From NCBI GenBank assembly GCA_024449915.1, contig JAMZAV010002007.1, positions 1 through 64,000 of the forward strand: DNA of 64,000 nucleotides, in the 5' to 3' direction. The translations under genes and the position numbers were made by a program. The stretch comes from Sweltsa coloradensis. Taxonomy: Eukaryota > Arthropoda > Insecta > Plecoptera > Chloroperlidae. This document shows positions 1-10,589 of this stretch, in pieces. The notes beneath the pieces were generated by a model. That model saw only the letters and a list, made by a program, of their open reading frames with translations, searched no databases and was not told where the DNA came from. How positions within the stretch are numbered: position 1 is the stretch's first letter; each line of letters opens with the position of its first letter.

Positions 1-8
1 GAGACTCA

Positions 9-152
9 TTTTTCGGCGCTATTCCACCGGAATAACGACGAATCTTTTTCGGCGCTATTCCACCGGAATAACGACGAATCTTTTTCGGCGCTATTCCACC
101 GGAATAACGCCGAATCGTTTTCGACGCTATTCCACCGGAATAACGCCGAATC
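9..152. repeat. 36-bp tandem repeat, 4 copies, each a hairpin
   Basis: Four successive 36-bp units each hold an inverted repeat in which TTCGGCG...ATTCC faces GGAAT...CGCCGAA. The last two units carry small substitutions. The same GCCGAAT / GGAATAACG words recur at 255-320, 375-412 and in the foldback at 29032-29212, so the array probably grew from an end of that foldback family. No coding sense is visible. Confidence 0.9.
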
Positions 153-611
153 ATTACGAATCATCACTTACATTTGACTAGTTAATTATTAAATTAAATA
201 GTATTAGTTTTCGGTATGGACTATACATCCTCTACTATAGGGAAAATCTGAATAAAGATGAATATCTTTCGGCTTTATTCCAGTGGATTAACGCCGAATC
301 TGTTTCGGCGTTAATCCAGGATATGTGGTCTATATTTTTGGGTTACGACTAACGTCGTAAGTACACTACACACGATCGATTCGGCGTTATTCCATTCGGC
401 GCTATTCAGCGCCCCCGCCTCCAGCATCGTAGCCAGTAACCTACTTACAGCCACCCCTCGCACGCACTGCAGCTTACCAGAAATCATTCTACAGCAGAGC
501 GGCCAATGAATGGAACAGATTGCCAACATCCCTTAAAACATTATCATCAAAACCAATTCCTGAACAAAATTCGAACATATATTCCTCCACGTGTCAACTG
601 AAATTAACTTG
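153..611. repeat. Fragment of GCCGAAT foldback family, otherwise unannotated
   Basis: Positions 255-320 hold a diverged hairpin of the preceding repeat. Positions 358-412 match the right end of the complete foldback at 29140-29205, including ACACTACACACGATCG followed by the GCCGAAT words and AGCGCCCCC. From 413 to 611 I see nothing recognisable. The piece looks like the right half of a foldback MITE whose left half is missing or rearranged. Confidence 0.6.
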
Positions 612-823
612 TTTTGTGCAAGTGTGAGTGTGAGTGTGTGTGAGTGTGAGTGTGTGTGTGAGTGTGAGTGTGAGTGTGAGTGTGAGTGTGAGTGTGAGTG
701 TGAGTGTGAGTGTGAGTGTGAGTGTGAGTGTGAGTGTGAGTGTGAGTGTGAATGTGAATGTGAGTGTGTGTGTGTGTGTGTGTGCGTGTGCGTGTGCGTG
801 TGAGTGTGTGCGCGTGCGTGTCA
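612..823. repeat. (TGTGAG)n / (TG)n microsatellite
   Basis: About 200 bp of TGTGAG hexamers grade into TG and TGCG repeats. All six frames stay open because of the low-complexity composition, so the open frames here are not genes. Confidence 0.97.
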
Positions 824-904
824 ATTGCATTATTTTGTAAATATTTCATTGTGTGTATTGTTAGTTATTTTTATTTATGTTGGTATGTTGTAGTAAGGCA
901 GTCG

Positions 905-950
905 GACACCACATGTGTTTTGGGCTTCAAGCCCTCTTCTGGCTGCCTGT
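905..950 (-). ncRNA. Degenerate hammerhead-ribozyme-like motif (Penelope-type remnant)
   Basis: Read on the minus strand, GGCAG pairs with CTGCC (stem I). CAGAAGA occupies the CUGANGA core position, and GGGCT-TGA-AGCCC is a perfect stem II. AAAA stands in for GAAA, a short stem III follows, and then a GTC cleavage triplet. The topology is that of the minimal hammerheads known from Penelope-like retroelements. Two core positions are substituted, so it is probably inactive. A short TAA-rich run (977-1003) lies next to it. Confidence 0.4.
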
Positions 951-1107
951 CTTTGTTTTGTACATATTCAAAGGCAAATAATAATAATAAATAATAATAA
1001 TAAACATTTATATGTGCGCAAAGGAAAAATGAACCTCGCTTGACTTCGAGACGTCGAGACGCTATTATCAATATTCAGTCGGTTTATGAATACCTTGCAT
1101 ATTTATA

Positions 1108-1889
1108 CTAGGAAACTTCGCAAACGCTTTTTCAGGCGCGTTGTTGGATGAGTGTAATTTTTTTTTACGAAAAAAGCGTAAAATTGCGATTTTATGAGAA
1201 ATAATTTTTCGATTAAGCTTTAATTTCCCACGAACATATAAATTCATAAAATTAAGGTTCTGTAAAAAAATCATTACAATCGGATGAAGCTTGTAGGTGT
1301 TATAAGTCAAAGAAATTTAAAAGATCGGAGAAAAATCTTAAAATTGCGATTATCATAATAAATAAATTTTTAATTGCGGTCAAATTTGACAGGAATATAT
1401 TATTTCATAAAATTAAGGTTTTCTGAAAAAATCATTACAATCGGATAAAGCATGTAGGTGTTATAAGTCTAAGAAATTTTAAAAATAAAAAAAATCGTAA
1501 AATTGCAATTTTCATGAGAAATAATTATTTAATTACGCTCAAATTTCACACGAATATATAAATTCATAAAATAAAGGTTCTGTGAAAAAATCATTACAAT
1601 CAAATAAAGCATGTAGGTGTTATAAGTCCAAGATTTTTTTTAAAATCGAAAAAAATCGTAAAATTGCGATTTTCATAAGAAATAAGTTTTCGATGGCGCT
1701 CAAAAACGTGGCAAAACTTCGAAGGCCTCCAGAAAATTTCATCGCAATTGGAGTATCGTTTTAGCCGGAATCGTGTGGACAAACACACAAAAATACAAAA
1801 AAAAAGAAGAAAAGAAGAAAAAAACATTCCGGATATTTTTCTGCAGTGTAGTAAAATGGAATCTTCGCTTCGCTCGCTACGCTCACCAA
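1108..1889 (-). mobile_element. Non-autonomous Helitron-like (HINE) element, family H1
   Basis: Read on the minus strand, the 5' end (1889) is TTGGTGAGCG followed by AGCGAGCGAAGCGAAG. The 3' end (1108) has the inverted copy of GGATGAG, then the AACGC...GCGTT hairpin, and terminates in CTAG followed by T. Internal sequence carries H1-type blocks such as ACACCTACATGCTTTATC, repeated about three times. No protein is encoded. The flanks match 2204-2345, which looks like a paralogous empty site without a target duplication. Confidence 0.8.
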
Positions 1890-2987
1890 CTAACATTGAT
1901 GCTTGAAATTCACCAAAAAAGGTTTTTCTAAAACAATAATAATTTTGGGTTTAAGGGGTATCGAAATTACGGCAACACACTTTTTTAAAACTTGCCTGAA
2001 AGGTCTATTTTTCGTAAAACAGACTATGTATCTCAAAGATATTTAAAACTTCTGAATATTTAAAAAAAAATCATTAAATCAATTTATAAAAAGTAATTAA
2101 TATTTTGAATTTATTTGCAATCATTAACAATTTTATGCAGTTGGTGTAGACGAATGTGCTCTAGCAAAAGATGTACGTAGAGGCGTCTAGCTAGATGCTA
2201 TCAATATTCAGTTGGTTTTTAAATATTATTCATATTTGTATAAGAATATTTTGGACGCTTGAAATTCGCAAAAAAATGTGTTGTCTAAAAAATCATAAAT
2301 ATAGGTTTTTGGGGTAGCCAAAGTACGACAAATTTAAAAATCTTGTCGGAAAGGTATATTTTTTCATGAAAAAGACTACTTATCTGATAGATAAATAGTT
2401 TAAATGAAGTACATAACCAACATAAGAAAAATGCAACAAATGCCATGTATTATCTTGAACCAATATCATGTCAACCTTTAATTAAGTATAGTTATGCGGG
2501 CGAGAGAAATTATGACGTAGCCAGACTTCAAGGCACCGCGACGCTATTGTCCCTTCCGATATTGGAAAAGTATAACCTTGATTAATTTTCTGAAAAGGTG
2601 GTGAGGAATCCAACGAATGACATATTTATTCACCCCAAGTATGCCAAATCACGTGAATTTGATGCCCTGGCTCAAGGTCTACAACTCAAATGCGCGCGCT
2701 CCGGTGCAGATGATTTCTGCTGAACGGTTGTTTATATCATTATCAAATTTTGCTTGAATGTTAATAATGTTTCATTTTATTGATATCCGCACTTGGGCCA
2801 TTGCAAGACATGAGTCCAAAACGTGAAAAAATGGGAAATCCAAAACATGGATTCCTATTCTGGAATTTCCCACCAAATCGTTTTTAAACGTTGTTATCCC
2901 GTATGCAAATTTGCAAATTCTATATACGTGGAATAAATTCCCGAAGTTGATAATAATGGAGTAAATTACGGTTGTTAGAGTGTGAAA
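1890..2987. other. No gene; duplicated flank repeat
   Basis: Positions 2180-2345 are a diverged copy of the sequence flanking the preceding Helitron-like element (1040-1107 joined to 1893-2020), so both belong to an older dispersed repeat. A related stretch near 2495-2550 resembles 1010-1070. The rest is AT-rich with no support for genes. Confidence 0.5.
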
Positions 2988-3209
2988 ATGTGATATTTTC
3001 GTGATATTTGGCCCGCGACCTGGCAAACGGCTACTCCGATCGTGATGAAACTTTATATGAACGTTTGAAATCACTAAATTTAGATGTCCCCCAAATCATA
3101 ATATATCTACTTTTAGTGATTTTTAACGTTTCAAAAAAGTTCATTAAAAGATCGGAAAAGCCGTTTGTCAAGTCGCGGGCCAAATATCACGAAAATATCG
3201 CATTAAAAA
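2988..3209. repeat. Foldback (palindromic) repeat
   Basis: GATATTTTCGTGATATTTGG at the left is repeated inverted as CCAAATATCACGAAAATATC at the right. The arms are about 90 bp and close over about 40 bp. Within the arms are the CCGATCGTGATGAAA words shared by the H2 Helitron-like elements, so this looks like an inverted duplication of an H2 core. Confidence 0.75.
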
Positions 3210-3458
3210 TCTTCTAAAAAATTGTAAAAGTACGATATATTCATAAGAAATATTTCTTCGATTGTACCCTAAAATTTGGCAGATCTAAGTGTTCAGAGCT
3301 TTCAAAAGGTCCCCTGAAATTTTCATCAAGATCGCATATGCCATTTACCCGGTAGAGCTCGAGCAAATTGAACAAACAGAAAAAGGGGGGGGGGGGAAAT
3401 CACCCTAGCTATTTTACTCAGGGTAAATGAAATTGAAGTCTTCCTTGCGCTCATCCAA
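3210..3458 (-). mobile_element. 5' half of a Helitron-like element, family H2
   Basis: On the minus strand it starts at 3458 with TTGGATGAGCGCAAGGAAGA and runs through a G12 tract (3385-3396) and the conserved block for CGGCATATGCGATCTTGATG. It joins the foldback at about 3210. The 3' hairpin/CTAG end is absent, so this is a truncated copy. Confidence 0.65.
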
Positions 3459-3969
3459 ATAATATATGTTTAGAGATGTAACAATCGCCAAAGTGCAAAA
3501 AAGTGAATTTCCCGGCTATGTTTTTTGCCTTAATAAATCCTTTGAATTGAGTATGAAATATTTAAGATACAACTTTGTAGATAAATATTTAATTCTATTT
3601 CTTCACTGTATTTTTATTTATTTGTGTATTTTGAATTTATGTGTTATTTATCATGTTGCTGCCAGCTTTTAAAGCATGGCAATGACAAACGTGTGAGATC
3701 AAACTTTTTGTTTTTAAAACCTTTGATACAGTGCTGCATTTTAATATTTATTAGATAAGATCATATCAGCCGTGACCTTCGTAGCATTGAAAACAAGCAA
3801 AGTGCGCAATACCAATTTAAAACATACACATGTATAATGACATTTCTTATATTATGCTGTTGTAAATAATAGTGATCCATCATAAAAAGAAAATGAAATA
3901 AATAGTTAATAAGAATGTCAGTCGAGGCCACTGCTTATTGCGCACTTTACAAAAGTAGCAATAATCATA
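3459..3969. other. No recognisable feature
   Basis: AT-rich sequence with only short open frames. I see no splice-bounded exon, RNA gene or clear repeat end until the CTAG terminus at 3970. Confidence 0.5.
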
Positions 3970-4322
3970 CTAGGAAAACGTCAAAGACGTTGTTGGAGGA
4001 GTGAGTACCTAAATCATGTGTTGGGTACCCGGTAACATTCACTTTCTTCCCCCTAACTAAGGGAAGACCTCTCTAGCCTATCAAAGGCTAAAGTGGCACA
4101 TATTGGCATTACAGTTGACGCGCCCTTATACCAACTAAACTCAAAACTCTATAATTTATATCTATCAATCAACATAAATGCAAAAAAATATTTTTTTAAC
4201 GTCTATCCTATTCAGTTATAAAAACTGATTTACAAAGGACAACTAAATAAATCTAATTACATAGATGTAGAAACAACAATAAACTACATTTAAGTAAATA
4301 TTTGAAATAGTAGCATCACAAC

Positions 4323-7300
4323 CAGTGGCGTGGCGAACATACCAAATCGGAGCCCAGGCACCGATACCAAAAGGGGTGGACGGGTGGTCCCCCAGGGACC
4401 CACCCATCCATTACTTTTTAATGAAACATAATATTTTATATACTTTATATGATTATTTTAATTATTATAATCACACCTACTGAATTGTATGGCTACATCT
4501 CTTACTTACTTAAAAGAGTTTTACTGGACTATTGTAAAAGTTTGTCTTAAATCATGATTTAGTAAAAGTGCAGACAACATGCGTGATGGATATTCATCCA
4601 GTAGTTCTCAACTCAACTAGTAACAGGTAGCAACTCAACAATTCTGCTAAATGAATAGACACGTTCGTTATACTATAACTTATTTAATTTGATTGAATAG
4701 ATTGATTTGAGGAATTTATAAATTAAATAAACAGCTGGTGGCATGGAGGAAGTCTAGAACATTTTCGAGTTTTCTGTTTTAATTTTTAAATAACCGTCTT
4801 ATGAAGCAGGATTATCGACGTCGTGAATGCAATAAGAAGAACATTCTTGGACCTATTTGAATTGAAGTATTTCCAGTACAATTTCTAGATAAAAGAGCAT
4901 TGATTTCAATGAAATCGAGACAGCAAGTTTGTCCGTAAAAGAATAAAATCGTATCTTTTCTCTTCAAATATTGCTAACAAAGTGTTACTTCAAAACTCAC
5001 AGATTTGTACCAAATCACCTTAAATAATAATTTTCCCGGGGGCAAGCCCACGGAGCCCCTAGTTTTCATTATTATGCGTTTCAGTAGTTTTCCTAAATCC
5101 CAAATAATGGCTCTGCCAATAAACGGAGAAAACGAACAAAATAACCAAATTGTTTTCCAAAATGCACAGATTATCTAACGATCTAGGACATACAATTTTT
5201 AATCAAATGGGAAGGCCCCCCGGGTTCCTCTTGTAGGTACTAATTTCTTCATTGATGTGTATTTTTCCCAAATTCCCAAAATTTTTATAGTACACACTAG
5301 CACCACACACGCACAGAGTCACAGAATAAGCGCCGTTTATCTTGAATAGTAATCTTCATTCGCTTTGCTCACTCGTCTAATAAATCATATTAATTGCCGG
5401 TAAAAAGCACCAAATCCATTCTAGGATCACCAAAATTAAAAAAATTCCCTATGGGGCAATTCTGGGGAAGACAAAAAAGAATTACAAACCATTGGCCTTA
5501 TGATTTGAAAAAAAATATATAAAATTTCATTACATAAAAATGAGGCTATCAACATCTATAAAATCCTATTAATTGCTTTTTAAAACGCACCAAATCCATT
5601 CTAGGATGACCAAAATTGAAACAATTCCCAGCGGGGCTAAACTGTGGAAGACTAAAAAGATTGATAAACCGTTGGTTTTATGAGTTCAACAGAAAAAAAT
5701 TCAGCCATTTCATTAAAGTTTCATTGCATAAAAATGAGGCTATCAACATCTATAAAATCATATTAATTGCTGGCAAAACGCACCAAATCCATTCTAGGAT
5801 GACCAAAATTGAAACAATTCCCTGCGGGGCTAAACTGTGGGAGACTAAAAAGATTGATAAACCGTTGGTTTTATGTCAACAGAAAAAAGATTCAGCCATT
5901 TCATTAAAATTTCATTACATAAAAATGAGGCTAACATCATCTATAAAATCATATTAATTGCTGGTAAAACGCACCAAAACCATTCTAGGATGACCAAAAT
6001 TGAAAAAAATTCCCTTCGAGGCTAAACTGTAGAAGACTAAAAAGATTGATAAACCGTTGGTTTTATGAGTTCAACAGAAAAAAAATCAGCCATTTCATTA
6101 AAGTTTCATTACATAAAAATGAGGCTATCAACATCTATAAAAATAATTATTGCTGGTAAAACGCACCAAATCCATTCTAGGATGACCAAAATTGAAACAA
6201 TTCCCTGCGGGGCTAAACTGTGGAAGACTAAAAAGATTGATAAACCGTTGGTTTTATGAGTTCAACAGAAAAAAAATTCAGCAATTTCATTAAAGTTTCA
6301 TTACATAAAAATGAGGCAAGCAACATCTATAAAATCATATTAATTGCTGGTAAAACGCACCAAATCCATTCTAGGATGACCAAAATTGAAACAATTTCCT
6401 GCGGGGCTAAACTGTGGAAGACTAAAAAGATTGATAAACCGTTGGTTTTATGAGTTCAACAGAAAAAAAATTCAGCCATTTCATTAAAGTTTCATTACAT
6501 AAAAATGAGGCTATCAACATCTATAAAATCATATTAATTGCTAGTAAAACGCACCAAATCCATTCTAGGATGGCCATAATTGAAACAATTCCATGCGGGG
6601 CTAAACTGTGGAAGACTAAAAAGATTTATAAACCGTTGGTTTTATGAGTTCAACAGATAAAAAATTCAGCCATTTCATTAAAATTTCATTACATAAAAAT
6701 GAGGCTATCAACATCTATAAAATCATATTAATTGCTGGTAAAACGCATCAAATCCATTCTAGGATGACCAAAATTGAAATAATTCCCTGCGGGGCTAAAC
6801 TGTGGAAGACTGAAAAGATTGATAAACCGTTGGTTTTATGAGTTCAACAGAGAAAAAAAAATCAGCAATTTCATTCAAGTTTCATTACATAAAAATGAGG
6901 CTATCAACATCTATAAAATCATATTAATTGCTGGTAAAACGCACCAAATCCAATCTAGGATGTAAATTGAAACAATTCCCTGCGGGGCTAAACTGTGGAA
7001 GACTAAAAAGATTGATAAACCGCTGGTTTTATGAGTTCAACAGAAAAAAGATTCAGCCATTTCATTAAAATTTCATTACATAAAAATGAGGCTATCAACA
7101 TCTATAAAATCATACTAATTGCTGGTAAAACGCACCAAATCTATTCTAGGATGACCAAAATTGAAATAATTTCCCTGCGGGGCTAAACTGTGGAAGAATA
7201 AAAATATTGATAACCGTTGGTTTTATGAGTTTAGCAGAAAAAAAAATTCAGCAATTTCATTAAAATTTAATTACATAAAAATGAGGCTATCAACATCTAT

Positions 7301-7874
7301 AAAAATAATTATTGCTGGTAAAACGCACCAAATCCATTCTAGGATGACCAAAATTGAAACAATTCCCTGCGGGGCTAAACTGTGGAAGACTAAAAAGATT
7401 GATAAACCGTTGGTTTTATGAGTTCAAAAGAAAAAAAAATCAGCAATTTCATTAAAATTTCATTACATAAAAATGAGGCTAACAACATCTATAAAATCAT
7501 ATTAATTGCTGGTAAAACGCACCAAATCCATTCTAGGATGACCAAAATTGAAACAATTCCCTGCAGGGCTAAACTGTAGAAGACTAAAAAGATTGATAAG
7601 CCGTTGGTTTTATGAGTTCAACAGAAAAAAAATCAGCCATTTCATTAAAGTTTCATTACATAAAAATGAGGCTATCAACATCTGTAAAATCATATTAATT
7701 GCTGGTAAAACACCCCAAATCCATTCTAGGATCATCAAAATTAAAAAAATTCCCTGCGGGGCTAAACTGGGGGCACGCCTCCAGACCCCCTTTTTTGCCC
7801 ACGAAAGTATAGGGGGTGAGTATAGTTAAAATATTGTAGGCACCGATCACTCTTTGTAGTTCGCCACGCCACTG
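4323..7874. mobile_element. Non-autonomous hAT-like transposon carrying a satellite
   Basis: The ends are a perfect 16-bp inverted repeat, CAGTGGCGTGGCGAAC. They are flanked by ATCACAAC on the left and ATTCACAAC on the right, close to an 8-bp target duplication. CAGTGGCG-type ends with 8-bp duplications are typical of hAT elements. The paralogous empty site is at about 40800-40820. The interior is a unique left part (4339-5380) and a long 194-bp satellite. No transposase is seen, so mobilisation would have been in trans. Confidence 0.8.
5390..7770. repeat. 194-bp tandem satellite, about 13 units
   Basis: The marker ATTCTAGGATGAC recurs about every 191-194 bp (near 5422, 5601, 5793, 5984, 6175 and on to 7728). 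The outermost units are the most diverged and the inner units nearly identical. Each unit contains an open frame of about 65 codons starting in ATGAGTTCAACAGA, but the frames are broken by indels in several units and look incidental. The array lies wholly inside the hAT-like element. Confidence 0.93.
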
Positions 7875-8384
7875 ATTCACAACAACAATGCATTAAACAA
7901 ACAATTTTGGCAACAAACAAAAATGATATTAAATGCATTTAATGAATGAATCAAATATAAAAAAGGGTGGGGAATGAAAAGAAAAGAAAAGAAAAAATAA
8001 AATAAAGTAAAAAAGGAAGAAAATGAAAGAAAGAAGAAAAAAGAAAAAAACATTAAAACAGAAAAACGAAAAGAAAAATTTGTTTTATTAGACGATCCCA
8101 CTCAAATGAAAATGAGGTTAAACAAAACCAATGTCGTTTAAATCCTACCTTAAATTTTACCTTCTCAAGATTTTGATTTTTTCATACTTAGGCCTACATA
8201 ACAGTTTCATAAAATATTTGGGCAAATTAAAATATGTTCAAAAAATTATATTTGTAAATTTAACTTTTATCTTATCTCTCCATTTTTGGCGAACAGGCTA
8301 ATTTTCGAGGCTCACACTTACAGAATCACGGAAGTGCCGTTTGACTTAAATTGTAAGACTCAGTCGCTGCGCTACTTCGTCTTA

Positions 8385-8597
8385 CTAGGAAAACGCCAAA
8401 GTCGTTGTTAGACGAGTGAGTGAGTCATGTGTTGAGTACCCGGTAGCCCTTTCCTCAAACTCAAACACTCTACAAAAGGCTGGATGAAGTCAGCGTGGGT
8501 CTTTCCTTCCTAGCCTATTTGAATGCAAGTGTTCCTACGTAGGCCTATTCTACACATGCCTCGCTTAAAAGTCTAACAACGACTTGCGTTTTCCTAG
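8385..8597. mobile_element. Palindrome with two Helitron-like 3' ends
   Basis: Starts CTAGGAAAACGCC and ends GCGTTTTCCTAG, flanked by A on the left and T on the right. Both ends are the 3'-terminal type (hairpin plus CTAG) in opposite orientation. An analogous 279-bp palindrome sits at 29253-29531, and both abut the same tRNA-like sequence. Confidence 0.7.
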
Positions 8598-8690
8598 TCT
8601 AGTTGGCTTAGGCGCCTTTATTCCCGAAATGTGGGAGACCTGGTTTCAAACCCCCGGTCGGGAAAGATTTTGTAATTTTTGGATTGTATT
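8598..8690 (+). repeat. tRNA-like SINE head (Pol III A and B boxes)
   Basis: TCTAGTTGGCTTAGGCGCC resembles a tRNA D-arm/A box, and about 45 nt on GGTTTCAAACCCC resembles a B box. This is normal Pol III internal promoter spacing. No complete cloverleaf or acceptor stem can be drawn, so it is a tRNA-derived repeat rather than a gene. The second copy is at 29532-29620. Confidence 0.55.
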
Positions 8691-9343
8691 TAAATTATTT
8701 AAATTGAACCATGTTTTGAAATGCATGCAATGCTATGGAAAACATAGCCAGTAGGTACGAAATACGTGTAAAGATTGCAGGGTTTACTAAATCTCCGAAC
8801 GGAATTTGGGGGAACCTTGAGCGTGCAACGAAAATGGTTGGCTTGGCGCTCGTAGACAGGCGAAATTATCTTACTTCTTTTCAATGCTAAACAAGGGAGA
8901 AAGAATGAAAAGCTTGGCTTAACTTCGAAATCTCACAGCATTCACAGCCAAAGACTTTTAAAGGAAAGCTTGGCTGCCGTTTTTTTATTTATTTTTATTT
9001 GTATTTGTGGGGAATAGCTACTACTGCGGGCTACTACTACTACCGCAGGGCTACTTACTAATTCGTCAGTTTCAATTGGCCAGCGATTCTGGCTAAACGG
9101 GTTGGAATACAACGTTCATATTTTACATGAACATTAAGGCTATAGTGATGTAGTGCCTTTTGAAAGAAAAAGTCAAAAAACTTTGTTGGAAGGCTTCCAA
9201 ATAATGATTTTAGTATAAACCTTTTACAAGCATATAATCAACAGCTTACTATAGTTACTTGAAAATGATCACTCACCACTATATATTTTACATTCGATTG
9301 TTAATTTTTAAAACCATAGCAATTTAATCGACTTTGATTTTAA
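8691..9343. repeat. Dispersed repeat block with an H2 core fragment
   Basis: Positions 8836-8990 match 20799-20955 (GTTGGCTTGGCGCTCG and the following block ending in a T-run). Positions 9065-9240 carry the H2 core (AAACGGGTTGG, ACAACGTTCATATT, TTTTGAAAGAAAAAGT) found in all H2 elements here. No gene. Confidence 0.6.
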
Positions 9344-9740
9344 CAAATAATTTTGATATGGAACTTGAAAAAGTAATGAGATCTCACACAACAAAAAACT
9401 TGTAAAAATACAGCCAAACCTTACACAATCAAAAGCAATGAGATCTAAATGAAATGCCAAGCTTATGTACCCTCCTACATTTTCGCAATCTTAATACATA
9501 TATTCACTTTGCCCTGTAACTGCGCCAAGCTTGGCAAAAAAATTACACAAATTTTTGCGTTTAAAACAATAGTTGCAAATAATATTTTGCCACGCTTGCA
9601 AGGATGCAGTGACAGGGCATGTGAATTTATGTATTAAGATTGCGAAAATGTGGGAGGGTGCACAAACGTGGCATTACTTTTAGATCTCATTGCTTTTGAT
9701 TGTGTAAGGTTTGGCTGTATTTTTACAAGTTTTTTTTGTT
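9344..9740. mobile_element. Foldback element, copy 1
   Basis: The arms are inverted over about 170 bp. CTTGTAAAAATACAGCCAAA on the left returns as the complement at 9706-9736, and AGATCTAAATGAAATGCCAA returns near 9680. A near-perfect hairpin of the same family sits at 48577-48976. No coding content. Confidence 0.8.
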
Positions 9741-9990
9741 ATGCGTGGATTTATTATTCTTGTAGGTTTAAATTGCAACGGATGTTGCTGATTTTGTTAA
9801 CAGTTCTCAGTAAACTGCTACCGGATGTATGATTAAAATTACATCGCAAAAGGTTCAGCAATTCGGTTGATTTTCGACCTACAGATTCGATCACTCACTC
9901 ACTCACTCACTCACTCACTCACTCACTCAGGACCAGCATAAGTACTCTTTAACTTGAATTGTAAAAGGCTCACGTTGCGCACCCGCATCT
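9741..9990 (-). mobile_element. 5' part of an H4-type element with (ACTC)n
   Basis: The sequence GTAGGTTTAAATTGCAACGG through TTCAGCAATTCGGTTGATTT matches 29925-30045. It runs into an ACTC microsatellite (9890-9929) where the other copy has (AC)n. The end near 9985 has weakly conserved GCGTTGCGCACCCGCATC. With 8385-9340 it makes one composite H4 copy. Confidence 0.55.
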
Positions 9991-10327
9991 AACACTAAAA
10001 ATAGCAATGCTGTAATCTTACATCAAGGTATTGAAATTAATAAACCAATCCAATCGTCGTAATCTATTATTTTGCGTTAGTTTACATAGATTCCACCTCT
10101 TCTTACCCAGTTACTATCTTGAAACCCACTAAACCCACAAATAAGATTCTTGTGGAAAAGTATAAAATATTAAAAATATATCTATTGATAATCTTATGTG
10201 CATGTACTTGAATAAAACAAAAACCAAGTCAAAACATTGACTACAATCAAACATATAAAATTAATGATAATCTATTAATGTTATTAAATGGTGTAATGTA
10301 ATTCTTCACCTCGAGTTCTATCTTCAG
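9991..10327. other. Intron sequence upstream of IR exon A
   Basis: AT-rich with no other feature. It ends in a short pyrimidine tract and TCTTCAG, a good 3' splice site for the exon starting at 10328. Confidence 0.55.
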
Positions 10328-10504
10328 GCCTCCCAGAAACTGCAGTTCAACTCCTATCTCTCTTGGTTGGTGATATCAGACACGTTCGATGAGGACACGT
10401 CCTCGGCCTTACTAGAGCAACTTAGCGTCCTCAGTATCGGGCCAGACAGTGATGTGATACTCGCCACCCCCAACCAGACCTGTACCATCAGTGACGACTC
10501 CAGG
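10328..10504 (+). CDS. Ionotropic receptor (Ir75-like), exon A, N-terminal region
   Basis: A 177-bp exon of 59 codons, phase 0 at both ends, between TCTTCAG and GTAAGA. It encodes part of the extracellular N-terminal region upstream of the ligand-binding domain. The segment LQFNSYLSWLVISD matches the family pattern of an FN-Y-WL strand, and IGPDSDVILATPNQT matches the next strand; these are features I associate with Ir75-clade receptors. IRs are ligand-gated cation channels in the dendrites of chemosensory neurons, and many Ir75 members respond to acids or amines. The exon is GC-rich against AT-rich flanks. It cannot be the first exon, since there is no start codon or signal peptide. Joined in phase to exon B it gives ISDDSR-VKCFFSYT. 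The last 110 bp of the exon plus 28 bp of intron are tandemly repeated downstream. The IR assignment is firm; the Ir75 subclade is probable. Confidence 0.82.
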
Positions 10505-10532
10505 GTAAGACACTGCTTTACTAAGATAGCCT
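10395..10532 (+). repeat. First unit of a 138-bp exon/donor tandem repeat
   Basis: The unit runs from ACACGTCCTCGG inside exon A through the splice donor to intron position +28. The next unit would begin at the same ACAC word, so the junction is a microhomology. Further units lie at 14166-14304, 14305-14359 continued at 20332-20414, and 20415-20467. The unit is 46 codons long and has no stop in the exon frame. Confidence 0.85.
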
Positions 10533-10589
10533 ACACAGGCCTTTGCATAAGAGGCAAAATAGGCCTTTTCATGCTCACTTTTCCGGGCA

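Larger units (their letters stand above)
3970..8383 (-). mobile_element. H4-type Helitron-like element split by a larger insertion
   Basis: The minus-strand 3' end at 3970 is CTAG + T preceded by the AACG...CGTT hairpin. The likely 5' end near 8383 reads AGACGAAGTAGCGCAGCGAC. Removing the hAT-like insertion at 4323-7874 leaves about 860 bp. The block 4190-4314 plus 7883-8040 is homologous to 40688-40960, which lacks the insertion. No coding sequence. Assigning the two ends to one element is inference. Confidence 0.5.

Noticed and set aside
591..849. Open frames across the TGTGAG repeat
   Set aside because: Dipeptide-like low-complexity translation in all frames; a microsatellite artefact.
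5616..6841. Series of 65-codon proteins beginning MSSTEKK
   Set aside because: They are the open frame of a 194-bp satellite unit; indels break it in several units and there is no family match.
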